A stretch of 64,000 bases of DNA from PALSA-1335 sp965231025 (GCA_965231025.1 OZ246407.1:186001-250000); one strand, 5' to 3'; shown: positions 25,556 through 33,882, numbered from the stretch's first letter. Program-made: numbers and translations. Notes: generated by a model not told the origin, from the sequence alone.

Positions 25556-27721
25556 TTAAGCTTTCACCGGCAGCGTAAAATAAAATGTCGTTCCTTTTTG
25601 CAGAATGGAATCGAACCAGATCCGGCCTCCGTGGGCTTCCACGACCATTTTGACGTAATAGAGTCCCAGGCCGGTTCCGGTCTCTACGGACTCGACGGCA
25701 TTGGCTGCGCGGAAAAATTTCTGGAATATCTGCGATTGCTGGGCCTTGGGAATGCCGATGCCCGAATCACTGACGGAAACCCTCACGAATGAAGTGCCCT
25801 TTTCGCCTTTTTCCAGAGAGTACCCTATGTGAACGTTTCCTCCCTTCCTGGAGTACTTGATGGCGTTATTCGCGAGGTTCATGATCACCTGGTACAGCTT
25901 GTCGTGGTCGGCTTCGACGACCTGGGAAGTACCCTTGGTGTCGGCCGCCAGACTGATCCCAAGCTGCTGCGCGATCCCCTGCTGTTCGATGAGAACGTCC
26001 CCGATCATTTTCTTTAAGTCGCAGTCAGCCTTTTCAAGTTTTTTTGCTTTGCTCGATTCGATTCTTGAAACGTTCAGGAGATCATTCACGAGCTGGATCA
26101 TGCGTTCATTGCTTGAGTCAATATTGTGGAGGAATTCCAGTTGTTTTTGAGTAAGTCTTCCAGCCTGCCCGCGGAGCATCAATGACACCATCCACTTGAT
26201 GCCGGTGAGGGGAGTCCTCAACTGGTGGGATGCGATGGATACGAACTCCGACTTCATTTTATCCACTTCATACTCGTGGGTCTTGTCGGCAAAAACGACC
26301 ACGGATCCCACGACCTCGGACCGTTTTTTAATCGGGGCCGCGGCAAGGGAAACATGGATAGTATCGCCTTTTTTTGGAATAAACCTGACATCCTGGTCGG
26401 TTTTGACATATGTCGCCTTGCTGAGCACTGGCCTCAGAAAATCCATCGCGATGGATTGCTCCTCTTCATTCACAAACTTGAGATGCTTATAAAACGGCGA
26501 ATCCAGCAGTTCTTCGTTGGTCCTGCCGGCAAGCTCCTTGGCCGTTCTGTTGATCAGGATGATTTTCCCTTTGTGGTCGACCACGAACACCCCTTCCCCG
26601 ATGCTGTGAAGAATAACTTCAAGCTTTCTTTTCTCAAGATCGCTTTTGTCGGCATGATCTTTGATTTTGTCCCGTGAAAGATCGAGTTCATGGAAAGCGG
26701 ATTGGACGGCCCTGGCAAGACTCGTGAGCTCATCCTTTCCTCTGACGCTGCAGCGGGTCAACTGCGAAGGATCGGCTCCATAATGAAAAACCGCATTGGA
26801 TAGCTTGGAGAGCCGCCTCAGGATATATCTGTCGACGATTCCCAGACTTCCTAAAATCAGGATGACGGCAAAAAGAAAGAAGAACGCCATGGAGTTTTTG
26901 AGCGAATCGATCGCGAGCGCGTTCACTGTCCGGTCTCGGTCAATCCTCACCACACCCTCGGCATCGCCCTCATCATTCTTCAGGGTGAAGAACGCCTCCA
27001 TATGCTCCTCATCGATAAAATTGATGACGCGCTGGGTATTCGGGGCCAGAAGCTTTTCGGGAGCAAAAATCGATTGCAGCGTCTCGGGAGAAGAGTCCTG
27101 AAGAATGCTGAGATTGAGCTGGGTAAGGGAGGAAAGGTCCTGGATATAGTTTTCGTCGATATGGCGCATCATGACGAGAGTTCCTGTGATGGGGCCCTCG
27201 TATTCACTCGTCACGATCGGCCGGGCCGCCAGAAACATCAGCTGCCCGTTCAAACGCACAATATCGGTATATCTGTCCTTTGGATCATCTAATTCGAAGA
27301 GATCCCCATGATACCGGAACAGATCCTGTAAATTGCCGGGAACTTCAAGCTCCTCTCCTCTCCGCCAGTCTACATGGCGGGCATACACGAGTTCACGTTG
27401 CTCGTTCAGAACAGCCACCACATTGACGTGAAGATTGGTGAAAGAACTGCTGCCGAAGTTCGCGTCGATGTATTCCTGGTTGTTGTCCTGGGCAAACTGG
27501 TAGGTGTCGTCCCATGCCGCGTAATCACCGACCGAAGTCTGGAGTGAATCCTCGTCCCTCTCCAATGCCCCCAGTACGCGGTCAATGTTGCCGGCCATAT
27601 TGTTCCGTTCGATCGCTTTCGTCTCTTCAAACACGAAATTCACGACCGTCAAAAACATGGAGGCAAGCATCACCACAAGGATAGCCCCAAGGGAAATTGG
27701 TATTCGGGTCCGAAGTTTCAT
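25556..27721 (-). CDS. Sensor histidine kinase with CHASE4, HAMP-like and PAS domains
   Basis: 721 residues. The first membrane helix (about 10-30) and the second (about 278-298, FFFLFAVILILGSLGIV) bracket an extracytoplasmic CHASE4-type sensor (SVGDYAAWDDTYQFAQDNN near 65-85). A HAMP-like linker and a PAS domain (about 368-480, GEGVFVVDHKGKIILINRTA) follow. The H-box SIASHQLRTPLTGIKW places the phospho-accepting histidine near residue 499. ATP-lid motifs are intact: N box NLANNAIKYS, G1 SDSGIGIP, G2 GTGLGLYYVK. The partner is presumably the receiver-only regulator encoded first in the same operon. The signal is unknown. Confidence 0.95.
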   Translation of the reverse strand: MKLRTRIPISLGAILVVMLASMFLTVVNFVFEETKAIERNNMAGNIDRVLGALERDEDSLQTSVGDYAAWDDTYQFAQDNNQEYIDANFGSSSFTNLHVNVVAVLNEQRELVYARHVDWRRGEELEVPGNLQDLFRYHGDLFELDDPKDRYTDIVRLNGQLMFLAARPIVTSEYEGPITGTLVMMRHIDENYIQDLSSLTQLNLSILQDSSPETLQSIFAPEKLLAPNTQRVINFIDEEHMEAFFTLKNDEGDAEGVVRIDRDRTVNALAIDSLKNSMAFFFLFAVILILGSLGIVDRYILRRLSKLSNAVFHYGADPSQLTRCSVRGKDELTSLARAVQSAFHELDLSRDKIKDHADKSDLEKRKLEVILHSIGEGVFVVDHKGKIILINRTAKELAGRTNEELLDSPFYKHLKFVNEEEQSIAMDFLRPVLSKATYVKTDQDVRFIPKKGDTIHVSLAAAPIKKRSEVVGSVVVFADKTHEYEVDKMKSEFVSIASHQLRTPLTGIKWMVSLMLRGQAGRLTQKQLEFLHNIDSSNERMIQLVNDLLNVSRIESSKAKKLEKADCDLKKMIGDVLIEQQGIAQQLGISLAADTKGTSQVVEADHDKLYQVIMNLANNAIKYSRKGGNVHIGYSLEKGEKGTSFVRVSVSDSGIGIPKAQQSQIFQKFFRAANAVESVETGTGLGLYYVKMVVEAHGGRIWFDSILQKGTTFYFTLPVKA

Positions 27722-27734
27722 GAACGGAAAGATT

Positions 27735-28526
27735 TTATGTCGCCGCCACTTTTCTTAATTTTACGACAGAAAACCCCAAAACTCCAATCACAATGATTGC
27801 GAAGAAAATTGCGCCGACTCCCAGGTAGCCGAAAACAAAGAATTGATAATCGAGATCGGAGAAATCAAAAGGCTTTACGGCGGTCGGATTACCCAGGACC
27901 ATATTGTCGTCCCCGTAGAATAACGCAAAAGCCGAATGGGGGACCTTGTCGAACACCCCCATGTCTTTGGTTTTCACAAACTTCCACTTGCCGTTGGCAT
28001 TGACGGTCGTCATTCCGACCAGCGTCTCACCGTTATCGACGAAAACGGCGACATTGGCGTAGGAAGGACCGGTGCCTTCAAACATGACGGTATGTTCAAT
28101 CCCCGACGCGGTAATGGATTCAATGGCGGGTACGGCGCTTTCATCAAAACTCCTGGTCCCGATAAACTGAAGGTGCCGGTCCGCCGACCCGTGAATCTGT
28201 GAGGAAGACTGAAACTGATGGAGAAAAGAATAGGAAAGGGTACTGACAAAACCGGCAAAGGCCGCAATACTCATGAGCGAAAGAACCAGGACCTGCTGGA
28301 AACGCCGGGGGGAAGCGGTGACGGATTCCAGGTCATTCTCCTCCGGAGCAGGGGTCTGCACCAGCAGAAAATAGGGCAGGGACGCGAGTACAAAAAAGGA
28401 CTTGGAAACACCAAGCTGTATGAGAAGGACAATTCTGAAGAGAAAACCGGAAGTGACGATCCTTCTTTTCAGCATGTTGTTGTAGGCTGAAAATTCGCCG
28501 ATGAATTTTGAATAACGATGAGCCAT
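27735..28526 (-). CDS. Membrane protein with extracytoplasmic Ig-like domain (kinase operon, B)
   Basis: 263 residues. Hydrophobic N-terminal region (SKSFFVLASLPYFLLV), a second helix (VLVLSLMSIAAFAGFVSTLS), an extracytoplasmic beta-domain and a C-terminal helix (GYLGVGAIFFAIIVIGVLGF). The beta-domain has the bacterial Ig-like pattern VMFEGTGPSYANVAVFVDNG ... TTVNANGKWKFV, which resembles repeats of adhesins. The layout matches the 271-residue protein encoded next to it, so the two look like distant paralogues. It lies 13 bases upstream of the kinase gene and may be an accessory sensor or part of a complex with the kinase. No enzymatic motif. Confidence 0.7.
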   Translation of the reverse strand: MAHRYSKFIGEFSAYNNMLKRRIVTSGFLFRIVLLIQLGVSKSFFVLASLPYFLLVQTPAPEENDLESVTASPRRFQQVLVLSLMSIAAFAGFVSTLSYSFLHQFQSSSQIHGSADRHLQFIGTRSFDESAVPAIESITASGIEHTVMFEGTGPSYANVAVFVDNGETLVGMTTVNANGKWKFVKTKDMGVFDKVPHSAFALFYGDDNMVLGNPTAVKPFDFSDLDYQFFVFGYLGVGAIFFAIIVIGVLGFSVVKLRKVAAT

Positions 28527-28531
28527 TATTC

Positions 28532-29347
28532 TTAGAACGTTAGGAACACGACAAGAAATCCGATACCGATAAACGAAACCAGTACGACATTGGCCAGCAC
28601 GTCAAGAGTCCCCAAAACCTGTTCTCCCCACGGAGGTGCAAAACGGTATTCGACCTGTGAACCGAGCGGGCTTTTCATATGTGCCGATTCATCATAACTC
28701 TGGGCGTTCACAAAATAGTCACCGTAGGTCTTGTTGAAGAGCGAGTTGGAAGTAATGCTCCAGGCGCCGCTGTCATCCGCCAAGGCCGTATAAATCTGCG
28801 CGACATCGCTTGAATTTCCTTTTCCGACCAGATGAACAATAACCGTATCGCCCGGGGCGGAAGTACCCTGAACGGTAAATTTTTTCAGACCCGCATTATC
28901 TTCAACTCTGGTAATCACCGGCGGTCTGAGTAAAAAGTCAACGGGCGAGGAAAGATAGTCGAAAACCGGCGGAGTATTCACGGAAAGCTCGCGGGGAACG
29001 GAACGGGACGGAGGATTGTCCATAATAACCTTGCCGACAATGACCGCTTTTGCCGCAAAAAGGAAAAGCAGAAGGAAAAAGAAGGTAAAGGTGAGCGTCT
29101 TCCGGACGACATACTGAACGTTAAACTCGTTCTCTGGCGACAGACTTTCAACCTTCATGAAAAAGTAGAGCGGAATGGACACAATGGCCAAAACTCCCTC
29201 AAGAAAGAGAACCGTGAGCATGTCAAAAAAAGTTTTGACCGCATGGTACTTCGCCAGATCCTGCTTACGTTCCGCAATAGTGGACGTAAGATGCATGATA
29301 AAATTCAGCCAGCGTGATCGGAGGTTCATGGTATGGCTGTGGTGCAT
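28532..29347 (-). CDS. Membrane protein with extracytoplasmic Ig-like domain (kinase operon, A)
   Basis: 271 residues. Helices near 40-63 (FDMLTVLFLEGVLAIVSIPL) and 87-108 (TFTFFFLLLFLFAAKAVIVG), then an extracytoplasmic Ig-like domain (FTVQGTSAPGDTVIVHLVGK ... DDSGAWSITSNSLF), then a last helix (VVLVSFIGIGFLVVFL). The domain order is that of the 263-residue neighbour five bases downstream. An alternative start is the Met at residue 7. A sensory or mechanical role together with the kinase is inference from the operon only. Confidence 0.7.
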   Translation of the reverse strand: MHHSHTMNLRSRWLNFIMHLTSTIAERKQDLAKYHAVKTFFDMLTVLFLEGVLAIVSIPLYFFMKVESLSPENEFNVQYVVRKTLTFTFFFLLLFLFAAKAVIVGKVIMDNPPSRSVPRELSVNTPPVFDYLSSPVDFLLRPPVITRVEDNAGLKKFTVQGTSAPGDTVIVHLVGKGNSSDVAQIYTALADDSGAWSITSNSLFNKTYGDYFVNAQSYDESAHMKSPLGSQVEYRFAPPWGEQVLGTLDVLANVVLVSFIGIGFLVVFLTF

Positions 29348-29366
29348 ATGGAGAAGGAAAAGGAAA

Positions 29367-29771
29367 TTACGCTAACATTTTCCCGATAAAGGCGGTCAAA
29401 TCCTCAAGATCAATCGAGGATTTCACAAAAAAATTCTTCGCGCCCAATGCGATGGCGCGTTTTTTTTCATCATCCTGCCCGAGGTTCGACAATACGATAA
29501 CCTTAAGTCCGTGGAGCATTTTTTTCGATTTCAGCTCCTCGAGCACTTCATATCCGTTCTTCTTCGGCATCAAAAGGTCAAGAAGAACCAGGTCCGGTTT
29601 TTCCTTATAGAACATTTCAAGACCGTCAACGCCGTTGTCTGCCGCAAACACCGTATACCCATAGCTGTTCAGCTCAATCGTCAAAGCCTGGGAGAGGATC
29701 GGTTCATCTTCCATAATGAGAATTTTGGCCATTTTTGGCTTCGCCGAACCCTTTTTCTTCATCAAGTTCAT
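29367..29771 (-). CDS. Single-domain response regulator (receiver only)
   Basis: 134 residues from the ATG at 29771. The promoter at 29802-29830 would start transcription near 29795, so the longer frame from 29798 is excluded; ATGs at 29762 and 29729 are further options. The CheY-like fold is complete: acidic pair in LIMEDEP, phospho-accepting Asp in LVLLDLLMPKKNGYE, Ser in VIVLSNLG, Lys in FFVKSS. There is no output domain, so it acts by protein contact or as a phosphorelay intermediate. It is the first gene of an operon ending in a histidine kinase. A palindrome overlaps its transcription start. Confidence 0.92.
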   Translation of the reverse strand: MNLMKKKGSAKPKMAKILIMEDEPILSQALTIELNSYGYTVFAADNGVDGLEMFYKEKPDLVLLDLLMPKKNGYEVLEELKSKKMLHGLKVIVLSNLGQDDEKKRAIALGAKNFFVKSSIDLEDLTAFIGKMLA

Positions 29772-29780
29772 GTCCTGTTC

Positions 29781-29798
29781 GTGAGTGAATGAACTCAC
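29781..29798. promoter_or_regulatory. Palindrome at the response-regulator transcription start
   Basis: GTGAGT (29781-29786) and ACTCAC (29793-29798) are a perfect 6-bp inverted repeat with a 6-base spacer. It covers about +1 to +15 of the minus-strand transcript, a position where a bound repressor would block initiation. It could instead form a 5' hairpin in the mRNA. Confidence 0.45.
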
Positions 29799-29801
29799 TC
29801 C

Positions 29802-29830
29802 ATAATACTAATAAACAACAATATTGACAA
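29802..29830 (-). promoter_or_regulatory. Promoter of the two-component operon
   Basis: On the minus strand TTGTCA (29830-29825) and TATTAT (29807-29802) are separated by 17 bases. This gives a start near 29795 and a leader of about 24 nt to the ATG at 29771. Confidence 0.7.
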
Positions 29831-29885
29831 TGACAAAAGGGTGATATGGGAAGATTCAACTTGTCATATTTCTAAAATTATTCAC

Positions 29886-29917
29886 TTGCTGGAAAAAAAT
29901 AAAAAAAAGCGTATAAT
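29886..29917 (+). promoter_or_regulatory. Likely promoter of the SLH gene pair
   Basis: TATAAT at 29912-29917 is a perfect -10. The best upstream hexamer is TTGCTG at 29886-29891, but its 20-base spacer is long; the spacer is almost pure A. The start would lie about 25 nt before the ATG at 29950. It is divergent from the two-component promoter. Confidence 0.5.
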
Positions 29918-29949
29918 AAAAAATACATTCAATCCAATACAAATTCCCT

Positions 29950-30993
29950 ATGAACAAAATCGCTTCAAGCATTCTGATTTCGGCCCTTTTGACGACGAAT
30001 GTCATGGCCATGACCATTACGGGTACTCAGGAAACTTCAACGACGCAGCAAATTGCTTCCACGCAGGAATCCACCGCAGGAACTTTTTCCGATGTTCCCC
30101 AGACGCACCCGAATTACGTGGCGATCATGTATCTGAAAAACCAGGGGATACTTGGCGGGTATGAAGACGGAACATTTAAACCGGACGCCCTCGTCAATCG
30201 CGCCGAATCCCTGAAAATTCTGTTGATGGGGAACAAAGTCCAGATTCCGGAAACGGTGTTGCAGGCAAGTTTTTCCGACTATCAAACGAGCGACTGGTTC
30301 GCCAAATACGTTGAACAGGCCAAAACGCTGGGGATAGTGAACGGGAATCCCGACGGAACGTTCGCCCCGGCGCGGAATGTGGTGCGCGCGGAGTTTCTCA
30401 AAATGCTTCTGATTCTGAACAGTTTCAAAACAGAAAAATGGGCAGGACAGTTACTGTTCGCCGATGTTCCGGCGGATGAATGGTTCACGCCATACATGAA
30501 TTACGCCGGACAAGCCGGGCTCCTGACTAAAGACAACAAAAATATGCTGTATCCGGCCCGTGCGCTCACCCGCGGAGACGTCGCGGAAATCATGTATCTG
30601 ATGATTGTCATCCGCAGCGATAAAAACACCCAGTTTCTGATAGACCAGACCGAGGCCCAGATGGCGCAGATAGAAATATACATCGCGGGGAACAACGTGC
30701 TGGCCGCAAAGCGCGCGTCGGAACTTGCGGTGGATTTCAGCCAGCAGGCGTATCACAACATGCCCGAAGACAACGTCGTTTTGTCCGCCGCCAAACTCGC
30801 CAAAGCGTACGATTTTTTGATGAATGCCTTCATCTCCGCAATCCAGAAAGACAATCTCAGTGCCAAAGACTGGGCCGAACAGGCAATCGCCAAGGCAACC
30901 GAAGCATGGCAGGTCAACAACGAGATCCAGCCTATCGCCAAGCACATTAAAGACCGCGCGAACGAGATACTGAACCAGCTCACCACCACCTGA
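29950..30993 (+). CDS. S-layer-homology (SLH) surface protein 1
   Basis: 347 residues with an N-terminal signal (ASSILISALLTTNVMA). Three SLH domains span about 45-205: FSDVPQTHPNYVAIMYLKNQ ... GGYEDGTFKPDALVNRAE; then FSDYQTSDWFAKYVEQAKTL ... GNPDGTFAPARNVVRAE; then FADVPADEWFTPYMNYAGQA. SLH triplets normally bind secondary cell-wall polymer and hold proteins in the S-layer. The C-terminal 130 residues are helical, with long Ala/Gln/Asp-rich helices like a TPR-type or coiled domain. Its TGA stop overlaps the next start by one base. The pair is divergent from a sensor operon, which may control it. Confidence 0.93.
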   Translation: MNKIASSILISALLTTNVMAMTITGTQETSTTQQIASTQESTAGTFSDVPQTHPNYVAIMYLKNQGILGGYEDGTFKPDALVNRAESLKILLMGNKVQIPETVLQASFSDYQTSDWFAKYVEQAKTLGIVNGNPDGTFAPARNVVRAEFLKMLLILNSFKTEKWAGQLLFADVPADEWFTPYMNYAGQAGLLTKDNKNMLYPARALTRGDVAEIMYLMIVIRSDKNTQFLIDQTEAQMAQIEIYIAGNNVLAAKRASELAVDFSQQAYHNMPEDNVVLSAAKLAKAYDFLMNAFISAIQKDNLSAKDWAEQAIAKATEAWQVNNEIQPIAKHIKDRANEILNQLTTT

Positions 30994-32009
30994 TGGGCCT
31001 TTCCTTTGAACGAAAATTTTTACGGGGAGGCGTACTCACCGCACTGATGGCAGTGACCTTCCTGCTGGGAATACCGAAAACTTTTGCGGCGACGTTCAAC
31101 GATGTCCCAAAAGACCATCCCAATTACTCCGCGATCGAAAGCCTGAAAAATCTCGGCGTCGTGAAGGGATATTCCGACGGTAGTTTTATGCCTGACCGGG
31201 CGGTGAACCGCGCGGAGGCCCTGAAAATGGTTCTCCTTACCGCCAAAGTAAACGTCCCGCCGGGGTTGTATCAGACGGATTTCCCCGACGTCAGTTTATC
31301 GGACTGGTTTGGCGGCTACGTTTTTTACGGACAGAATTTACTGATCGTAAGCGGGAATCCGGACGGGACGTTCGCCCCCGGACGGCAGGTAAACAAGGCG
31401 GAATTTCTGAAGATGACGGAACAGGCCTTGAGGATCGACCTCAGCGGATACCAGGATGTTCAGTTTGCGCTGTCGCGCGACATCGTGAATGTGAGTGAAT
31501 GGTACGTTCCGTATTTTAATTTTGCGAAATCCGTCGGTGTCGTCCTGCCGAATATCGAGAATAAGCTGGAACCGGGGAAATATCTCTCAAGAGCCGAATG
31601 CGCGGAAATCCTATACAAAATGTACATCATCATCAACGGCGGACAGGTTCAGGAACTGCTGAGCGCGGCCGAGGCAAAACTTGTCGACGCGCTGATTAGG
31701 GTGAACGAAAACAATATCGCCGATGCGCTCACGCGCGCCCAGGAAGCCGTTTTCTATACCGACAGCGCCGCCAAACTGGACCCGTCTTCCGACGTGGCCC
31801 AGGGGGCGAACCTCATGGCCAAAGGTTTCCAGAAACTTTTTGAAGCGTACGGTGCGGGCGCGGAAAACGACACGTTAAAACTCAAAACATTAACTGGAGA
31901 GGCAAAAAGCTACGCGGACCAGGCGGTCGCAAAAGACGCAACGCTCCAGGACCTTGCTCAAAAACTCAAAGACCTCGCCGCCGGTCTGGAATTACAGGCG
32001 GGAGTCTGA
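30993..32009 (+). CDS. S-layer-homology (SLH) surface protein 2
   Basis: 338 residues, a paralogue of the preceding gene. N-terminal signal (LTALMAVTFLLGIPKTFA), then three SLH domains: FNDVPKDHPNYSAIESLKNL ... GYSDGSFMPDRAVNRAE; FPDVSLSDWFGGYVFYGQNL ... GNPDGTFAPGRQVNKAE; and a diverged third ending EPGKYLSRAECAEILYKMY. A helical C-terminal domain of about 120 residues follows (EAKLVDALIRVNENNIADAL). The ATG overlaps the previous TGA by one base, so the two are coupled and probably made in equal amount. It converges on the next gene with a two-base gap and no terminator. Confidence 0.92.
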   Translation: MGLSFERKFLRGGVLTALMAVTFLLGIPKTFAATFNDVPKDHPNYSAIESLKNLGVVKGYSDGSFMPDRAVNRAEALKMVLLTAKVNVPPGLYQTDFPDVSLSDWFGGYVFYGQNLLIVSGNPDGTFAPGRQVNKAEFLKMTEQALRIDLSGYQDVQFALSRDIVNVSEWYVPYFNFAKSVGVVLPNIENKLEPGKYLSRAECAEILYKMYIIINGGQVQELLSAAEAKLVDALIRVNENNIADALTRAQEAVFYTDSAAKLDPSSDVAQGANLMAKGFQKLFEAYGAGAENDTLKLKTLTGEAKSYADQAVAKDATLQDLAQKLKDLAAGLELQAGV

Positions 32010-32011
32010 CA

Positions 32012-33439
32012 CTAAGTGGCTTTTCCAGGTTTGCTTTTGCGCGGAGGTTTGTGACCGTTTCCGTTCTTCCTTCGTGTCTGATAGTTGGTGTGCAGGTTGT
32101 TTCCCAAAGCGCGTGCCGTGGCCGCTTCGCGCTGCTTGGCGACATAATTGGGATGAGAGGCAAAAGTGTCGTTGTCCCTTTGCGCGGTTTTATCCACGAA
32201 CTGAATCTCAATCGGGAAGAACATCGGATTTCCATTGACCATCACGGAGACATCGACGGTAATGTGAATCGCCCGGTACTGCTCGGACGAATATGAATTG
32301 TCCGTTCCGGTGAGTGATTCCGTCTGAACGTCCTGGTGGTTGATCGTTTCCTCCGAAAGTTCAGCAAAAAGCTGTTCGGCCTTTTTGGCATCCGTAAGAG
32401 CCGCCATGAGCACGGCCCGATTGACGAGACTTTGCTTGGTCTTTCCAATACGGATATTCATGCACGGCAGTACGGCGGAATTGTTGTCAAAAAACATCTG
32501 GTAGATAAGCCTGAGGGTGTCACTCGCCGATTCGGTCACAAAACGGAAGCCGACGTGATCCAGAACCTCCGATGTACTGTTGCTCGGCTTGTGGAGCAAT
32601 TTCATGACGATGCGGTTTCGCGCCTTGTTACGGGCCGCGGCCGAGATCAACGGAATCGGTTTTTCCATTTTGTCGCCGCTGTGGTACAGGAACGTATTTC
32701 CCACCTTGCGCACATGGCGGAGTACCGCGCTTTTTAACTCGTCCTGAACCTGTTTCATCGAGGAAATATGCGGGTCTTTTTGGATAAAGTCGATGACCAT
32801 GACGATCCTGAGCAATGCGCACGCCTGCGGGGTAAGATGGCGGATCCCATGGCCCGCCGAAGTTTTAAAAACATTGTAAATATCCGCGGCATCCGTATAT
32901 TTACGCAGATTTCGGTGAATGGGCGGATGTTTGACTCCGCCGTTTCCGTTACCGCTGGCGATTTCATCATCATAGAATTGAACGGCCTCGTTAAAAGCCG
33001 CCAGGGCATACTGAAGCTCAGCGGGCTTATCGAGGTTAACGCCGTGGCGTTGCAAAAAACCGCGGATCTTACTCTCATCGGTCAGTCCCAGGGTCGCAAG
33101 ATCCATCATGGAAATATCCGGCTTGTCTTTTCTGAGAAGCGGAGACAAATCCTTGAGCAGGAGTTCTCGGAGCCCCACGGTAGGCAATTTTGCCGGGTCA
33201 ACCTGCACTCCGGAAGCTTCAAAGGCCGCGCATAGACTTTGGTCTACAACAGTAAGCGCCTGAGCTATTTTGTCGGAAACCTGATCACGGATCGATTTCG
33301 TCTTTTTGGTGCTCCCGTCATCCGTTGGGGCGATAAGCCCAAGACTTCTCAAAAACGCGGTTTCCTCGGCATGGCTGTTATGCCTGTCGCGGTACTGTTC
33401 GAACGTTTCCACCCTCCCACACGTGCCATTTTCCGACAT
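32012..33439 (-). CDS. RelA/SpoT nucleotidyltransferase-fold-like protein
   Basis: 475 residues from the ATG at 33439; a TTG six codons upstream is the alternative, and neither start has a Shine-Dalgarno. Three short stretches recall the (p)ppGpp synthetase fold: EVLDHVGFRFVTES near 291-304, YRAIHITVDVSV near 388-399, and FPIEIQFVDKTAQRDNDTFA with ASHPNYVAK near 408-434. The usual synthetase GTP-binding and catalytic motifs are incomplete, and no HD hydrolase or TGS domain is present. The N-terminal 280 residues are helical, and the C-terminus is a Lys/Arg-rich tail. It could be a diverged alarmone synthetase or an RNA/nucleotide-binding relative. A strong promoter lies directly upstream. Confidence 0.55.
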   Translation of the reverse strand: MSENGTCGRVETFEQYRDRHNSHAEETAFLRSLGLIAPTDDGSTKKTKSIRDQVSDKIAQALTVVDQSLCAAFEASGVQVDPAKLPTVGLRELLLKDLSPLLRKDKPDISMMDLATLGLTDESKIRGFLQRHGVNLDKPAELQYALAAFNEAVQFYDDEIASGNGNGGVKHPPIHRNLRKYTDAADIYNVFKTSAGHGIRHLTPQACALLRIVMVIDFIQKDPHISSMKQVQDELKSAVLRHVRKVGNTFLYHSGDKMEKPIPLISAAARNKARNRIVMKLLHKPSNSTSEVLDHVGFRFVTESASDTLRLIYQMFFDNNSAVLPCMNIRIGKTKQSLVNRAVLMAALTDAKKAEQLFAELSEETINHQDVQTESLTGTDNSYSSEQYRAIHITVDVSVMVNGNPMFFPIEIQFVDKTAQRDNDTFASHPNYVAKQREAATARALGNNLHTNYQTRRKNGNGHKPPRKSKPGKAT

Positions 33440-33473
33440 AGTGAACAATATGGTCAAGAAATTTCAGGTTGTG

Positions 33474-33501
33474 ATTATAAACTATTACATAAATAAGTCA
33501 A
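33474..33501 (-). promoter_or_regulatory. Promoter of the RelA/SpoT-like gene
   Basis: On the minus strand TTGACT (33501-33496) and TATAAT (33479-33474) have a 16-base spacer. It lies back to back with the plus-strand promoter at 33516-33543. Confidence 0.7.
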
Positions 33502-33515
33502 TATTATCCGAAAAC

Positions 33516-33543
33516 TTGACAAGAGAAGAAAAATTCCTATACT
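33516..33543 (+). promoter_or_regulatory. Near-consensus promoter of a short transcript
   Basis: TTGACA (33516-33521) and TATACT (33538-33543) are separated by 16 bases. Transcription would start near 33550 and run to the intrinsic terminator at 33696-33726, a unit of about 180 nt. Confidence 0.75.
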
Positions 33544-33566
33544 TGGAGCTAATCTCTGAAAAAATT

Positions 33567-33665
33567 ATGACAATGAACACCCGCAACAACCTCGTCATCA
33601 CACCGGCATGGATTAAGCTCTGCGTGCTTAAGACCATGTTTCGTGCCGGGAGGTTAACTGCGTAA
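33567..33665 (+). CDS. 32-residue small ORF, or part of a ~180-nt small RNA
   Basis: The frame MTMNTRNNLVITPAWIKLCV continues to an end in GRLTA and stops with TAA at 33663. It is the only ORF between a consensus promoter and a strong terminator. No Shine-Dalgarno precedes the ATG, but that is normal in this window. The peptide is basic with a short hydrophobic centre. The alternative is that the transcript is a regulatory RNA and the ORF is incidental. It shows no tmRNA, 6S or SRP RNA hallmarks that I can recognise. Confidence 0.4.
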   Translation: MTMNTRNNLVITPAWIKLCVLKTMFRAGRLTA

Positions 33666-33695
33666 TGTTCTTGTCATCACATAAGAAAATTACCT

Positions 33696-33726
33696 AGAAG
33701 CCTCCAGGCACACGCCGGAGGCTTCT
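33696..33726 (+). terminator. Strong intrinsic terminator of the short transcript
   Basis: AGAAGCCTCC (33696-33705) pairs perfectly with GGAGGCTTCT (33717-33726). Inside, GGC pairs with GCC around ACAC after one bulged A, giving 13 base pairs. TTCAGATCTTTC follows. The GC-rich island begins just after it. Confidence 0.75.
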
Positions 33727-33755
33727 TTCAGATCTTTCACAATTTGACCGTTGAT

Positions 33756-33810
33756 CACACCCCCTCTTTGCTCACATTGCATGTTGCAGTGTCGGCAAAT
33801 CAGGGGTGTG
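33756..33810 (+). promoter_or_regulatory. Nested-hairpin leader element, copy 1
   Basis: CACACCCC (33756-33763) pairs with GGGGTGTG (33803-33810). Inside, TTTGC (33767-33771) pairs with GCAAA (33795-33799). The right arm continues GTTGG. A second small hairpin, GCTAC-GCAA-GTAGC (33832-33845), follows, and AAAGG precedes the ATG at 33883. The same arrangement and arm sequence recur at 34747-34798 before the other island gene. Confidence 0.6.
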
Positions 33811-33882
33811 GTTGGCCCCTAACAAGTTTTCGCTACGCAAGTAGCAAATCACGTCACCCTCTCACAGAAAGGCACAGTTCAG

